9,846 nt of DNA from an uncultured Clostridia bacterium (GCA_945221685.1 CALYNN010000045.1:1-9846), one strand, 5' to 3'; positions 1 to 6,815 are shown, counted from the stretch's first letter. The notes: generated by a model not told the origin, from the letters alone. Numbers and translations: made by a program.

Positions 1-485
1 AAAACGGCAACGACGGAGCTCCAGGCGCCAATATTGAGGTGCAGACCCCAAAGGCACTGCCTCAGGCAAGCACAACGGCAAAGGCAAAGGAAGACGGTAA
101 AAAGGCGCAGGAGCTTGTTGTTGCCGTTGCAAAGGCATTAAATGTTGATACAGACGAAACCGTTGCCAAGGAAAACGGAAAATTCACATTTAAAAGAGCC
201 AATATTGAAGAAACAGTTATGTTTTCAAAGGAATACAGCCGGGAGGACTCCGACAGGGCATACGCAAATATTGATGAATTTGTGGGCAGGATTAAGGATT
301 ATTATCCCGACGGTGATAAGCTTCAGCTTTACGACACCTGCGATCAGCAGATAGGCGGCGGAGACAACGGTATTGACTCCGTAATATATATTGCAGTATA
401 TACCAATACTCAAAATCAGGCGCTTTCGGTATATGCCGATTCAACCGGCGAAATATATTACGCCGAATGTAATTTCACCTGGTAA
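1..485 (+). CDS. Hypothetical protein, 3' part only (gene enters from the left edge)
   Basis: The reading frame is open from the first full codon at position 3 to a TAA at 483-485. The GTG at 39 has no convincing Shine-Dalgarno sequence and the frame continues upstream of it, so I treat this as the C-terminal ~160 residues of a longer protein. The visible part begins with a Gly/Ala/Pro-rich stretch (NGNDGAPGA) and an Ala/Lys/Thr-rich low-complexity segment that reads like a flexible linker. A compact, acidic, probably alpha/beta domain follows, rich in aromatic residues near its end (YADSTGEIYYAECNFTW). No catalytic motif or membrane segment is seen. The linker-plus-domain layout would suit a secreted or membrane-anchored protein, but the N-terminus that would show this is outside the window. 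I do not recognise the family. It ends 26 bases before the threonine ammonia-lyase with no terminator between, so read-through into that gene is possible. Confidence 0.7.
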   Translation, partial: NGNDGAPGANIEVQTPKALPQASTTAKAKEDGKKAQELVVAVAKALNVDTDETVAKENGKFTFKRANIEETVMFSKEYSREDSDRAYANIDEFVGRIKDYYPDGDKLQLYDTCDQQIGGGDNGIDSVIYIAVYTNTQNQALSVYADSTGEIYYAECNFTW

Positions 486-511
486 TTAACTGAAACAGAG
501 GCGAACAAATT

Positions 512-1711
512 ATGCTAACACTTGACAGAGTATATAAGGCTAAAAGGGTTCTTGACGAGGTTATAAGAAAAACCGATATGATTGAGGCAAAGAACCTTTG
601 CAAAGGCTCAGAGGTCTATTTAAAAACAGAAAATTTGCAGATAACCGGTTCCTTTAAGGTGCGCGGCTCATACTTTAAGATAAGCCAGCTTACAGATGAG
701 GAAAAGGCAAAGGGAGTTATTGCCTGCTCGGCAGGAAATCACGCCCAGGGCGTTGCTCTTGCGGCAACGAAAAACGGCATTAAGTCGCTTATCTGCCTGC
801 CTGACGGAGCTCCCATCAGCAAGGTTGAGGCAACAAAAAGATACGGTGCCGAGGTTTGTATGGTTAAGGGCGTATATGATGACGCCTATAAAAAGGCTTT
901 AGAGCTTCAAAAGGAAAAAGGATATTCCTTTATCCACCCATTTAACGACCCCGATGTTATTGCAGGTCAGGGCACTATCGGACTTGAAATACTCGACCAG
1001 CTTCCCGATGTTGATGCAGTTGTTGTACCCATCGGCGGCGGCGGACTTATTTCGGGCGTAGCCTTTACCATTAAGCAAATCAATCCCTCCTGCAAGGTTT
1101 ACGGCGTTCAGGCGGCAGGAGCGCCGTCTATGGAAAAATCAATATTCGACGGCGAAATTGAAACGCTTTCAAGGGTGCAGACCATTGCCGACGGTATTGC
1201 AGTAAAAACACCGGGCGATCTTACCTTTGAGCTTACTCAAAAATATGTTGACGATATTTACACCGTAACAGACGACGAAATCGCTCTTGCAATACTTACC
1301 CTGCTGGAGCAGCAAAAGCTTATTGCCGAGGGTGCCGGAGCAGTTCCCGTTGCCGCAGTTATGAACGGCAAAATTCCGGAGCTTGAGGGTAAAAAGGTAT
1401 GCTGTCTTGTTTCAGGCGGTAACATTGATGTAACAATACTTTCAAGAGTTGTTGAAAGAGGACTTAAAATGTGCGGCAGAACTGCCAACATTACCATTGC
1501 CCTTTCCGACAAGCCCGGTCAGCTTTTGGGTGTTAGCCAGATTATTGCCCAGCTTGGTGCCAATGTTGTTTCGGTAAATTATGACAGCACCGATTTAGAT
1601 ATGAACATTACCGACTGCTTCCTGCGCATAGGAGTAGAAACAAGGGATTACAGCCATATTGTTCAAATAAAGCAGGCACTAAAGGACGCAGGCTTTGAGG
1701 TTTGCGATTAA
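512..1711 (+). CDS. ilvA: Threonine ammonia-lyase (threonine dehydratase), ACT-domain form
   Basis: This cytoplasmic PLP enzyme deaminates L-threonine to 2-oxobutyrate and ammonia through a 2-aminocrotonate enamine; serine is a usual side substrate. The 399-residue protein shows the fold-type II signatures: TGSFKVRG with the Schiff-base lysine K49, SAGNHAQG at 73-80, the phosphate-binding loop GGGGL at 175-179, and SGGN at 301-304. Residues ~325-397 form one ACT domain (ANITIALSDKPGQLLG at its start). That makes it the medium form: longer than the ACT-less TdcB type (~330 residues) and shorter than the two-ACT-like biosynthetic IlvA (~510). One ACT domain suggests allosteric control by an amino acid, but whether it serves isoleucine synthesis or threonine catabolism cannot be read from the sequence. 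The ATG follows a GAGGCG ribosome site. The ridA gene starts 29 bases downstream, and no promoter or leader element is visible in the 26 bases before the start. Confidence 0.95.
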   Translation: MLTLDRVYKAKRVLDEVIRKTDMIEAKNLCKGSEVYLKTENLQITGSFKVRGSYFKISQLTDEEKAKGVIACSAGNHAQGVALAATKNGIKSLICLPDGAPISKVEATKRYGAEVCMVKGVYDDAYKKALELQKEKGYSFIHPFNDPDVIAGQGTIGLEILDQLPDVDAVVVPIGGGGLISGVAFTIKQINPSCKVYGVQAAGAPSMEKSIFDGEIETLSRVQTIADGIAVKTPGDLTFELTQKYVDDIYTVTDDEIALAILTLLEQQKLIAEGAGAVPVAAVMNGKIPELEGKKVCCLVSGGNIDVTILSRVVERGLKMCGRTANITIALSDKPGQLLGVSQIIAQLGANVVSVNYDSTDLDMNITDCFLRIGVETRDYSHIVQIKQALKDAGFEVCD

Positions 1712-1740
1712 TATAATAATTATTTACAGGAGATTAAACT

Positions 1741-2112
1741 ATGGAATATGTTGCAACAAAAAGCGCCCCCGGCGCTATCGGTCCCTACTCACAGGCAGTA
1801 AAATCAAACGGTATGCTTTTTACTTCGGGTCAAATTGCACTTAACCCCGAAACAAATACCGTTGAAGCAAAAACAATTGAGGAACAAACCTTACAGGTAT
1901 GCGAAAATCTTAAGGCGGTTTGCGAGGCGGCAGGCACCTCATTGGCTAAGGTTGTTAAGACCACCTGCTTTCTTGCCGATATAAATGATTTTGCAAAATT
2001 TAATGAAATTTACGGAAACTATTTTGTATCAAAGCCGGCTCGCTCCTGCGTTGCGGTAAAGGATTTACCAAAGGGCGTTTTATGCGAGGTTGAGCTTATT
2101 GCAGAGCTTTAA
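1741..2112 (+). CDS. ridA: RidA family 2-iminobutanoate/2-iminopropanoate deaminase
   Basis: RidA (YjgF/YER057c/UK114 family) speeds hydrolysis of reactive enamine/imine intermediates such as 2-aminocrotonate and 2-aminoacrylate to 2-oxo acids and ammonia, protecting PLP enzymes from damage. The 123-residue length is typical. Visible hallmarks are GAIGPYSQAV near the N-terminus (Y16, S17, Q18), FTSGQIAL at 27-34, and the C-terminal signature PARSCVAV...LPKGVLCEVE with the substrate-carboxylate-binding arginine R101, C103 and the acidic residue E116. These match the Arg105, Cys107 and Glu120 positions of the E. coli protein, as I recall them. A clear AGGAG (1728-1732) precedes the ATG. It lies directly downstream of ilvA, whose product is the RidA substrate, so co-transcription and a shared role are strongly suggested. 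The unit ends at the hairpin terminator just after the stop codon. Confidence 0.96.
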   Translation: MEYVATKSAPGAIGPYSQAVKSNGMLFTSGQIALNPETNTVEAKTIEEQTLQVCENLKAVCEAAGTSLAKVVKTTCFLADINDFAKFNEIYGNYFVSKPARSCVAVKDLPKGVLCEVELIAEL

Positions 2113-2131
2113 CTTCTATCGGTACAAAAAG

Positions 2132-2172
2132 AGACCGCTTCCGTAAAAGTGAAGCGGTCTTTAAAAATTTTT
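2132..2172 (+). terminator. Rho-independent terminator after ridA, probably bidirectional
   Basis: A perfect 10-bp stem (2132-2141 with 2151-2160, AGACCGCTTC/GAAGCGGTCT) encloses a 9-base loop, with a T-containing tail after it on the plus strand. On the minus strand the same stem is followed by a T5 run (the A run at 2126-2130). It could therefore also stop minus-strand transcripts that read past the tRNA terminator. The position 20 bases after the ridA stop fits the end of the ilvA-ridA unit. Confidence 0.85.
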
Positions 2173-2182
2173 AGATATAACT

Positions 2183-2213
2183 GCAAAAGAAAAAGCCTTA
2201 CGCAAGGTAAGGC
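2183..2213 (-). terminator. Terminator of the tRNA-Gly transcript
   Basis: On the minus strand, right after the encoded CCA, a 7-bp perfect stem (GCCTTAC/GTAAGGC; plus-strand arms 2195-2201 and 2207-2213) with a 5-base loop is followed by a run of T residues (TTTTTCTTTT). This is a textbook intrinsic terminator placed 3' of the tRNA. Confidence 0.9.
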
Positions 2214-2215
2214 GG

Positions 2216-2291
2216 TGGAGCGGATGACGAGGCTCGAACTCGCTACCTCAACCTTGGCAAGGTTGCGCTCTACCGGGTGAGCTACATCCGC
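2216..2291 (-). tRNA. tRNA-Gly (anticodon GCC)
   Basis: The minus strand folds into a complete 76-nt cloverleaf. The acceptor stem is GCGGATG/CATCCGC with discriminator T and an encoded CCA (plus-strand 2216-2218). The D arm is GCTC/GAGC with G18-G19 in the loop. The anticodon stem CAACC/GGTTG holds the loop TTGCCAA, which gives anticodon GCC and therefore glycine (codons GGC and GGU). The variable loop has 5 bases, and the T arm GCGAG-TTCGAGC-CTCGT has one G-T pair at its base. No intron or disruption is seen. It stands alone with its own promoter and terminator, tail-to-tail with ridA and divergent from the DnaD-domain gene. Confidence 0.97.
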
Positions 2292-2303
2292 AAATGCAAA
2301 TGT

Positions 2304-2332
2304 ATTATACAAATACTTTTTGCTTTTGTCAA
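2304..2332 (-). promoter_or_regulatory. Consensus sigma-A promoter of tRNA-Gly
   Basis: Read on the minus strand, a perfect TTGACA (plus-strand 2327-2332) is separated by exactly 17 bases from a perfect TATAAT (plus-strand 2304-2309). Transcription would begin only a few bases before the mature tRNA 5' end at 2291, leaving a very short leader for RNase P to remove. A full-consensus promoter is expected for a strongly expressed stable RNA. Confidence 0.93.
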
Positions 2333-2397
2333 GTGCTTTTTTGCAAAAAAATATAATTACATTGTCAAATGCTTGCAAAATGATATTTATTTTCTTA

Positions 2398-2426
2398 TTT
2401 ACATATGGCACTGTTTTTGATAAAAT
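2398..2426 (+). promoter_or_regulatory. Predicted promoter of the DnaD/helicase-loader operon
   Basis: TTTACA (2398-2403), a 17-base spacer and TAAAAT (2421-2426) give a close sigma-A match upstream of the gene starting at 2474. The predicted start point near 2433 leaves a leader of about 40 bases. It is divergent from the tRNA promoter, with about 65 bases of AT-rich DNA between the two -35 boxes. Confidence 0.65.
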
Positions 2427-2473
2427 AATATTTACAAGCTTTTAAACGACTATGCTTTAACAGAGGACTTTTT

Positions 2474-3487
2474 ATGGATTACACTGTTTCGCCATTCGGC
2501 GTTATTTGGAATGAGGGAATTTTTAATATTCCCAACAAGGTTTTTGACAAATACATAAAGCTTGCAGGAGAATACCAGCTTAAAGCCCTGCTGTATATTT
2601 TGCGAAACGGCGGACAGGCCTCCTCAAAGGATATTGCAAAGGCGTTGGGGCAAACTCAAAGCGATATAGAGGCTATTATGGAATTTTGGGTAGAGGAGGG
2701 CGTTTTAGCAGACTCTCAAATTAAGGCGGCTTCTCCTACTCACCTGCCGACAGACGAACAGCCAAAGGAAAATACCAAGGAAAAGAAGCCTGCTGCAAAA
2801 AAGCTTGAAATTCCAAGACTTACTCCAAAGGATGTTGCTGTTTGCATAAGAGAAAGCAAGGATATTTCCGCACTGCTTTCCGACGCACAGCAGGTTTTAG
2901 GCAGAACAATCAGCCACGCAGAGCAGGAGCTGCTGATTAATATGATAAACTATTACGGTCTGCCTGTTGAAGTTATTTTAATGATTTTGGAATTTTACCG
3001 TTGTGAAAAGGCAAAAGGAAAATCAATAGGCATTGGCTTCATAAACAGTATGGCAAAAAATTGGTCCGACGAAGGAATAGTTACCATCGAGGCGGCGGAG
3101 GAAAAGCTAAAGGATTTAGAAAGAAGCGACCGTCTTTGGAACGAGATTATTGCCATAACAGGAATAAGCCACAAGCGACCTACCGCAAAGCAACGCGAAA
3201 TGGTAAAGAGCTGGTTTGACAGCTTTGATTTTGTTATGATTAATCTTGCCGCGGATATTATGAAGGAAAACATTCCCGCGCCACGACTTGCATATATGGA
3301 CTCAATATTGAAAAAATGGAAGGCAAACGGAATTACAACTCCCGAGCAGGTAAGAGCACAGCAGGAGCAGTTTGAAAAGCAAAAGCAATCCTCTGCCAAA
3401 AAGGACGGCGAAAAGCTTCAGGGCAAGGCAACATACGATATTGACGAAATATCAAAAAAAGCAATGGAAAATACAGATATTGTATAG
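2474..3487 (+). CDS. DnaD-domain replication initiation / helicase-loading protein, two tandem DnaD domains
   Basis: This cytoplasmic primosomal protein is of the DnaD/DnaB type used by Bacillota to bring the helicase loader and replicative helicase to origin DNA. In the 337 residues I see an N-terminal winged-helix-like region (~30-80: QLKALLYILRNG...SSKDIAKALG...WVEEGVLAD), a charged linker rich in Lys/Glu/Pro (~88-112), and two DnaD domains. The first (~131-205) ends in FINSMAKNWSDEGIVT and the second (~219-292) in YMDSILKKWKANGITT; both carry the family's aromatic-x-x-I/M-x-x-x-W pattern. A lysine- and glutamine-rich tail follows. The start at ATG 2474 has a GAGGA site at 2463-2467. The helicase-loader gene follows after 15 bases. 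This resembles the Bacillus dnaB-dnaI arrangement, so it may be the functional DnaB/DnaD co-loader, but family names alone do not settle which. The stop is TAG; the other complete genes here that I checked use TAA. Confidence 0.9.
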   Translation: MDYTVSPFGVIWNEGIFNIPNKVFDKYIKLAGEYQLKALLYILRNGGQASSKDIAKALGQTQSDIEAIMEFWVEEGVLADSQIKAASPTHLPTDEQPKENTKEKKPAAKKLEIPRLTPKDVAVCIRESKDISALLSDAQQVLGRTISHAEQELLINMINYYGLPVEVILMILEFYRCEKAKGKSIGIGFINSMAKNWSDEGIVTIEAAEEKLKDLERSDRLWNEIIAITGISHKRPTAKQREMVKSWFDSFDFVMINLAADIMKENIPAPRLAYMDSILKKWKANGITTPEQVRAQQEQFEKQKQSSAKKDGEKLQGKATYDIDEISKKAMENTDIV

Positions 3488-3502
3488 TTTACGAGGTAGA
3501 AT

Positions 3503-4471
3503 ATGTCTTATTCAATAGAAACATATAACCGTGCAGAAGAAATACTCGCACGCAGAAGAGAAAAAGCCGAATATGAAGCGGAGGCAAGATTCGACGAAAT
3601 AAGCGAAAAAATTCCTGAGCTTGCAGATATTAAAAGTAATCTTGCACGGGTTGGCTTAAATATTTCCAAGGTTTTTTTATACAGTGAAAACAAGCAGCAG
3701 GAAATTGAAAAGCTTATGAGAGAAAGCCTTTCCCTGCAGGAGCAGAGAAAAAATCTTCTTATCAAAAACGGCTATGGCGAGGACGCCCTTTCGGTTTGCT
3801 ATCAATGCCCCGACTGCAACGATACCGGATACATTAAGGGCAGGCGATGCAAGTGCCATAACGAGCTGCTAAAGGAAATTGAAAGAAATAACCTGCAAAG
3901 AATTGCTCCCCTTAACGAATGTACCTTTGAAAGCTTTCAGACAGAATATTATCCCGAAAAGGCGGTAAACGGTATTTCACCCAGAGCAAAGGCAGAAGCC
4001 GTTAAGGCAAGCTGCTCAAAATACGCGGTAGGCTTTACCCCAAAATCACCAAGCATTCTCTTTATGGGCGGCACAGGCTTGGGAAAAACCCACCTTTCCC
4101 TTGCGATAGCAAATGTTGTAATCAACAAAGGCTACAGCGTTATTTACGGTACTGCTCAAAATATTTTGGGAGATTTGCAAAACGAAAGCTTTGGCAGGGC
4201 GGACAACATAAGATACAGTGAGCATAGTGTTTTAAACTGCGATTTACTTATTATAGACGATTTAGGCACGGAATTTAAAAACAGTTACAGCGTTTCCTGC
4301 CTTTACAACATAGTAAACACCCGCTTATCTGCAAAGCTTCCCACGATTATTTCAACAAACTTTTCTACAAAGGAGCTTGAGGAAAAATACGACCAGCGTA
4401 TAACCTCGCGCATTACAGGCGAATATAATATTCTTATGCTTTTAGGCAATGATATAAGATATATAAAGTAA
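3503..4471 (+). CDS. DnaC/DnaI-like AAA+ helicase loader
   Basis: This is an ATP-binding protein of the DnaC/DnaI/IstB group, expected to load the replicative hexameric helicase onto DNA together with the DnaD-domain protein encoded just upstream. The N-terminal ~95 residues are helical and charged (helicase-interaction region in DnaI). A cysteine cluster follows, with C99, C102, C105, C116 and C118 (CPDCNDTG then CKC), a likely zinc site. The C-terminal AAA+ domain has Walker A GGTGLGKTH (189-197), Walker B LLIIDDLG (248-255), a sensor-1-like STN (284-286) and arginines R299 and R303 near the end. The zinc cluster and replication neighbour favour a chromosomal loader over a transposon IstB, and no transposase is nearby. 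Start ATG 3503 follows a GAGGT site. A membrane-protein gene begins 16 bases after the stop, in the same apparent operon. Confidence 0.93.
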   Translation: MSYSIETYNRAEEILARRREKAEYEAEARFDEISEKIPELADIKSNLARVGLNISKVFLYSENKQQEIEKLMRESLSLQEQRKNLLIKNGYGEDALSVCYQCPDCNDTGYIKGRRCKCHNELLKEIERNNLQRIAPLNECTFESFQTEYYPEKAVNGISPRAKAEAVKASCSKYAVGFTPKSPSILFMGGTGLGKTHLSLAIANVVINKGYSVIYGTAQNILGDLQNESFGRADNIRYSEHSVLNCDLLIIDDLGTEFKNSYSVSCLYNIVNTRLSAKLPTIISTNFSTKELEEKYDQRITSRITGEYNILMLLGNDIRYIK

Positions 4472-4487
4472 AAAACAGGAGCAGAAT

Positions 4488-5078
4488 ATGAGAAAGGCGT
4501 TTTTACATTTTAAGAAATTATCCGTCATAACTGTGACGATATCTGTAATTATAGGTATAATTCTTATTGCAAGGCCCGACGACGCATTAAAAATTGTAAG
4601 CATCATATGCGGCTCGGGAATAATTGCTGTAGGCGTAGGCGCGTGGATTTCATATTTTACGAAATTCAAAACAGCACTTATGGCAATATTAGGTACAATT
4701 GCCGTTATTGCAGGAATTACCGTATGCCTAAAATACAGGGAAATTACACAGGTAATAATATTCATTTTCGGTGTATTTATGCTTATCAGCGGAATTGTCG
4801 ATTTCTTCAGCTCTCTTGATGTTAGGCGCGGAGGCTTAAGAGGCTGGGCAGGACTTACGATTGTTTCGGTTATAACAATAATCATCAGCCTTGCGGTTAT
4901 TTTCAACCCCTTTGAATCGTATCTCACTCTTACAAGAATTATCGGTGTAGGACTTATTATTTATGCAATTACCGATATTATTGCATTAATTGAGCTTAAC
5001 AGCATTAATAAGGCAATTAACAATGCAGTTAACGCAACAGATGAAATAGATGTTGAAGCTCATGATAAGGAAAACTAA
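4488..5078 (+). CDS. DUF308/HdeD-like six-helix membrane protein
   Basis: This 196-residue protein is almost entirely hydrophobic up to residue ~170, with about six membrane segments (~11-28, 35-58, 62-81, 86-108, 119-139, 147-169) and an acidic, soluble C-terminal tail (~171-196). The helices form two-helix units repeated about three times, each ending in a G-x-x-x-I-x-x-G/A-I-type pattern before an aromatic or charged loop (ISGIVDFF at 100-107, IYAITDII at 158-165). Together with the proline before the second helix of a unit (ARPDDAL, FNPFESY), this is the layout of the short DUF308 repeat found in HdeD-family proteins. HdeD is linked to acid resistance in E. coli, but most DUF308 proteins have no known role. 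An AGGAG (4477-4481) precedes the ATG. It follows the helicase loader by 16 bases and ends at a terminator, so it is probably co-transcribed with replication genes. Confidence 0.8.
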   Translation: MRKAFLHFKKLSVITVTISVIIGIILIARPDDALKIVSIICGSGIIAVGVGAWISYFTKFKTALMAILGTIAVIAGITVCLKYREITQVIIFIFGVFMLISGIVDFFSSLDVRRGGLRGWAGLTIVSVITIIISLAVIFNPFESYLTLTRIIGVGLIIYAITDIIALIELNSINKAINNAVNATDEIDVEAHDKEN

Positions 5079-5090
5079 ACAGACTTAAAA

Positions 5091-5124
5091 TGCCGCTGAA
5101 TTAATTTTCAGCGGTATTTATTTA
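5091..5124 (+). terminator. Terminator of the DnaD/loader/DUF308 operon
   Basis: An 8-bp stem CCGCTGAA/TTCAGCGG (5093-5100 with 5107-5114), extendable by a G-T and a T-A pair, has a 6-base loop and a T-rich tail (ATTTATTTATT). It starts about 12 bases after the DUF308 stop codon. Confidence 0.8.
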
Positions 5125-5153
5125 TTGAAAGGCTTGTGCATATTATTATAGTG

Positions 5154-5182
5154 TTGATATATTTTTAATAATATGTTAAAAT
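5154..5182 (+). promoter_or_regulatory. Predicted promoter of the duplicated surface-protein gene
   Basis: TTGATA (5154-5159), a 17-base spacer and TAAAAT (5177-5182) match the sigma-A consensus well. The site sits between the preceding terminator and the gene at 5220. The terminator upstream and this promoter make the downstream gene an independent unit. Confidence 0.65.
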
Positions 5183-5219
5183 AAGATGTTAAATTATGTA
5201 AAAAGGTGGTGAGACTGCA

Positions 5220-6815
5220 ATGGGATACAATTATTTTGACGACGACGAGGTAAATGTTGCCAGAGAAAAATCCGGCGAGGAAATTTTCAAAAGAATAAGA
5301 GAAAGAGTTAATCCCGGCAGACTTGCCCAAAATGCAAAATACGCGGTTGACGATATAATTCACGGTGAAGCCGCCAGAGAAATGCGAGAGCTTCCAAATG
5401 TAAGAAACGCTATGATGAAGCTTTTGGCTACCGTATTATTTGTTGTATTCATTCTTATTTTTATTATCGGCTTCAGTCACACGATACACTCTCAAAATAA
5501 AAAGCTCAGTCAGTTCAACACCGACGCCGGTAAAATTTGCACAGATATTATTACCCAATACGGCTCTGTAAAATGGGAAAGACTCGACAGCAATACCTAC
5601 GGCAAGGATACCGCAAGGCTTACCGGACTTTGCTACGCAAGGCAGATGGACTTTGATAACGACGGCAGTGCAGAGCTTATGTTATGCTATAACGACGGCA
5701 GGGACTACATTCTTGAGGTTTACAGCTATATTAGCAAAAGCTTTACTAAGGTTTATTCTGCCGAAGCAAATTCCACAGACAATGCCAAGGACGGAAGCTG
5801 GATTGGCTTTTATCACAAAAACAACAAATACTATATTTGCAAATCCAAAAAGGATACTCCCGAAAAAGTGGAATTATACGCACTTAAGGGTGATAAATTT
5901 AAAAAGACCGATACCTGCGATTACGACTACAAAAACAATATTTATTCTATTAACGGAAAAATTAACGCCGATGATTTCGAAACAATAAAGCTTTCGGTTA
6001 TAAAAAGCTCAAGGGCAGAATATATAACCGAAATCGTTGCCGACAATCTTGAGGAATTTTCAAGCGTATCTCTTGCGGTTATGGAAAACCAAAAGAGTGA
6101 TTTGGAAAAGAAAAAAGACGCCTACTTTGAAATAGTGGAATCGCGAATTGACAGATACGGAGAAGCCAAAATTAAATCTGAAAGCGGAAGAAGCTATATT
6201 GACGGCGTTTGCTATGTAAATCTTATTGACTTTAATAACGACGAAAACGAGGAGCTGTTTATTGCATACAGAAAGCAGGTGCGCCAAAGTGCCACCGATT
6301 ATTACACAGGCAATTTTATTGTTGTAGAGGAGCCTACCTACTGTATGGAGGTATATAGCTGGAACGGCACCGTGGCTAAAAAAATATTCAGCAAGGACTC
6401 AGTATGCAATTATCTCAACGATGATACGGTTAACTATGTAATGTTCTGCAAGGCAGGAAGCATTACCGAAATCTGCACAAATACATATGACAAGCAAACC
6501 GCCTATACCTATTCCGCAACATCTAAAATTTACAAGCTTAAAAAGGATAAATTTGAAACCATACACAATGTGCGTATGGAGGAGGATTACGGATACAGAA
6601 ATTACTATATAGACGGTGAATACTGCTACTCATCTCAATTTCAGTCCGAGGGCTACAAGGTTCCTATGTTCCTTGACGACGACGGAAGCTATGACTCGGA
6701 AAAATACACGGTAACATACCTTTCGGGCAAAAAAAATTACGACTACAAAAAGGTTGTAGAAGGCACCGTAAAGGTAATTCAAAAGCTAAACAGCAGTTAT
6801 CTTCCCGGAGAATAA
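5220..6815 (+). CDS. Membrane-anchored extracytoplasmic protein with duplicated DFDNDG-motif domains; function unknown
   Basis: I do not recognise a named family for this 531-residue protein. It has a charged cytoplasmic N-terminal tail (~1-65), one transmembrane helix (~66-86, MMKLLATVLFVVFILIFIIG) and a long extracytoplasmic part. With no cleavage site evident, it is probably a signal-anchored protein, N-terminus inside. The outer part contains two related units. Unit 1 (~100-250) has GLCYARQMDFDNDGSAEL followed by LEVYS and then LYALKGDKFKKT. Unit 2 (~296-470) has GVCYVNLIDFNNDENEEL followed by MEVYS and then IYKLKKDKFETI. The DxDNDGxxEL element (144-153) resembles the Asp-rich calcium loops of FG-GAP/VCBS-like surface proteins; in unit 2 (337-346) it is partly degenerate. 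A strong ribosome site (AGGTGGTGA, 5204-5212) decides the start. The gene has its own promoter and a strong terminator. A sensory, adhesive or wall-related role would be a guess. Confidence 0.85.
   Translation: MGYNYFDDDEVNVAREKSGEEIFKRIRERVNPGRLAQNAKYAVDDIIHGEAAREMRELPNVRNAMMKLLATVLFVVFILIFIIGFSHTIHSQNKKLSQFNTDAGKICTDIITQYGSVKWERLDSNTYGKDTARLTGLCYARQMDFDNDGSAELMLCYNDGRDYILEVYSYISKSFTKVYSAEANSTDNAKDGSWIGFYHKNNKYYICKSKKDTPEKVELYALKGDKFKKTDTCDYDYKNNIYSINGKINADDFETIKLSVIKSSRAEYITEIVADNLEEFSSVSLAVMENQKSDLEKKKDAYFEIVESRIDRYGEAKIKSESGRSYIDGVCYVNLIDFNNDENEELFIAYRKQVRQSATDYYTGNFIVVEEPTYCMEVYSWNGTVAKKIFSKDSVCNYLNDDTVNYVMFCKAGSITEICTNTYDKQTAYTYSATSKIYKLKKDKFETIHNVRMEEDYGYRNYYIDGEYCYSSQFQSEGYKVPMFLDDDGSYDSEKYTVTYLSGKKNYDYKKVVEGTVKVIQKLNSSYLPGE

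Noticed and set aside
486..511. T-box or other riboswitch before the threonine ammonia-lyase gene
   Set aside because: Only 26 bases separate it from the upstream gene and no structured leader fits there.
2109..2411. Minus-strand 100-codon open frame over the ridA 3' end and the tRNA
   Set aside because: It reads through the tRNA-Gly gene, its terminator and its promoter; it is a chance frame.
3503..4471. AAA+ gene as an IstB transposition helper
   Set aside because: No IstA-type transposase or terminal repeats are nearby, and the cysteine cluster plus the adjacent DnaD-domain gene fit a replication helicase loader.
4442..4927. Minus-strand 161-codon open frame opposite the DUF308 gene
   Set aside because: It is antisense to a clear membrane-protein gene and lacks a convincing ribosome site. 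Its hydrophobic content mirrors the repeated Ile/Val codons of the real gene.
5640..6260. DFDNDG motifs taken as dockerin or EF-hand repeats
   Set aside because: Dockerins have two 12-residue loops within ~60 residues. Here there is one motif per ~190-residue unit, and the second is degenerate, so FG-GAP/VCBS-like similarity is the most I can suggest.
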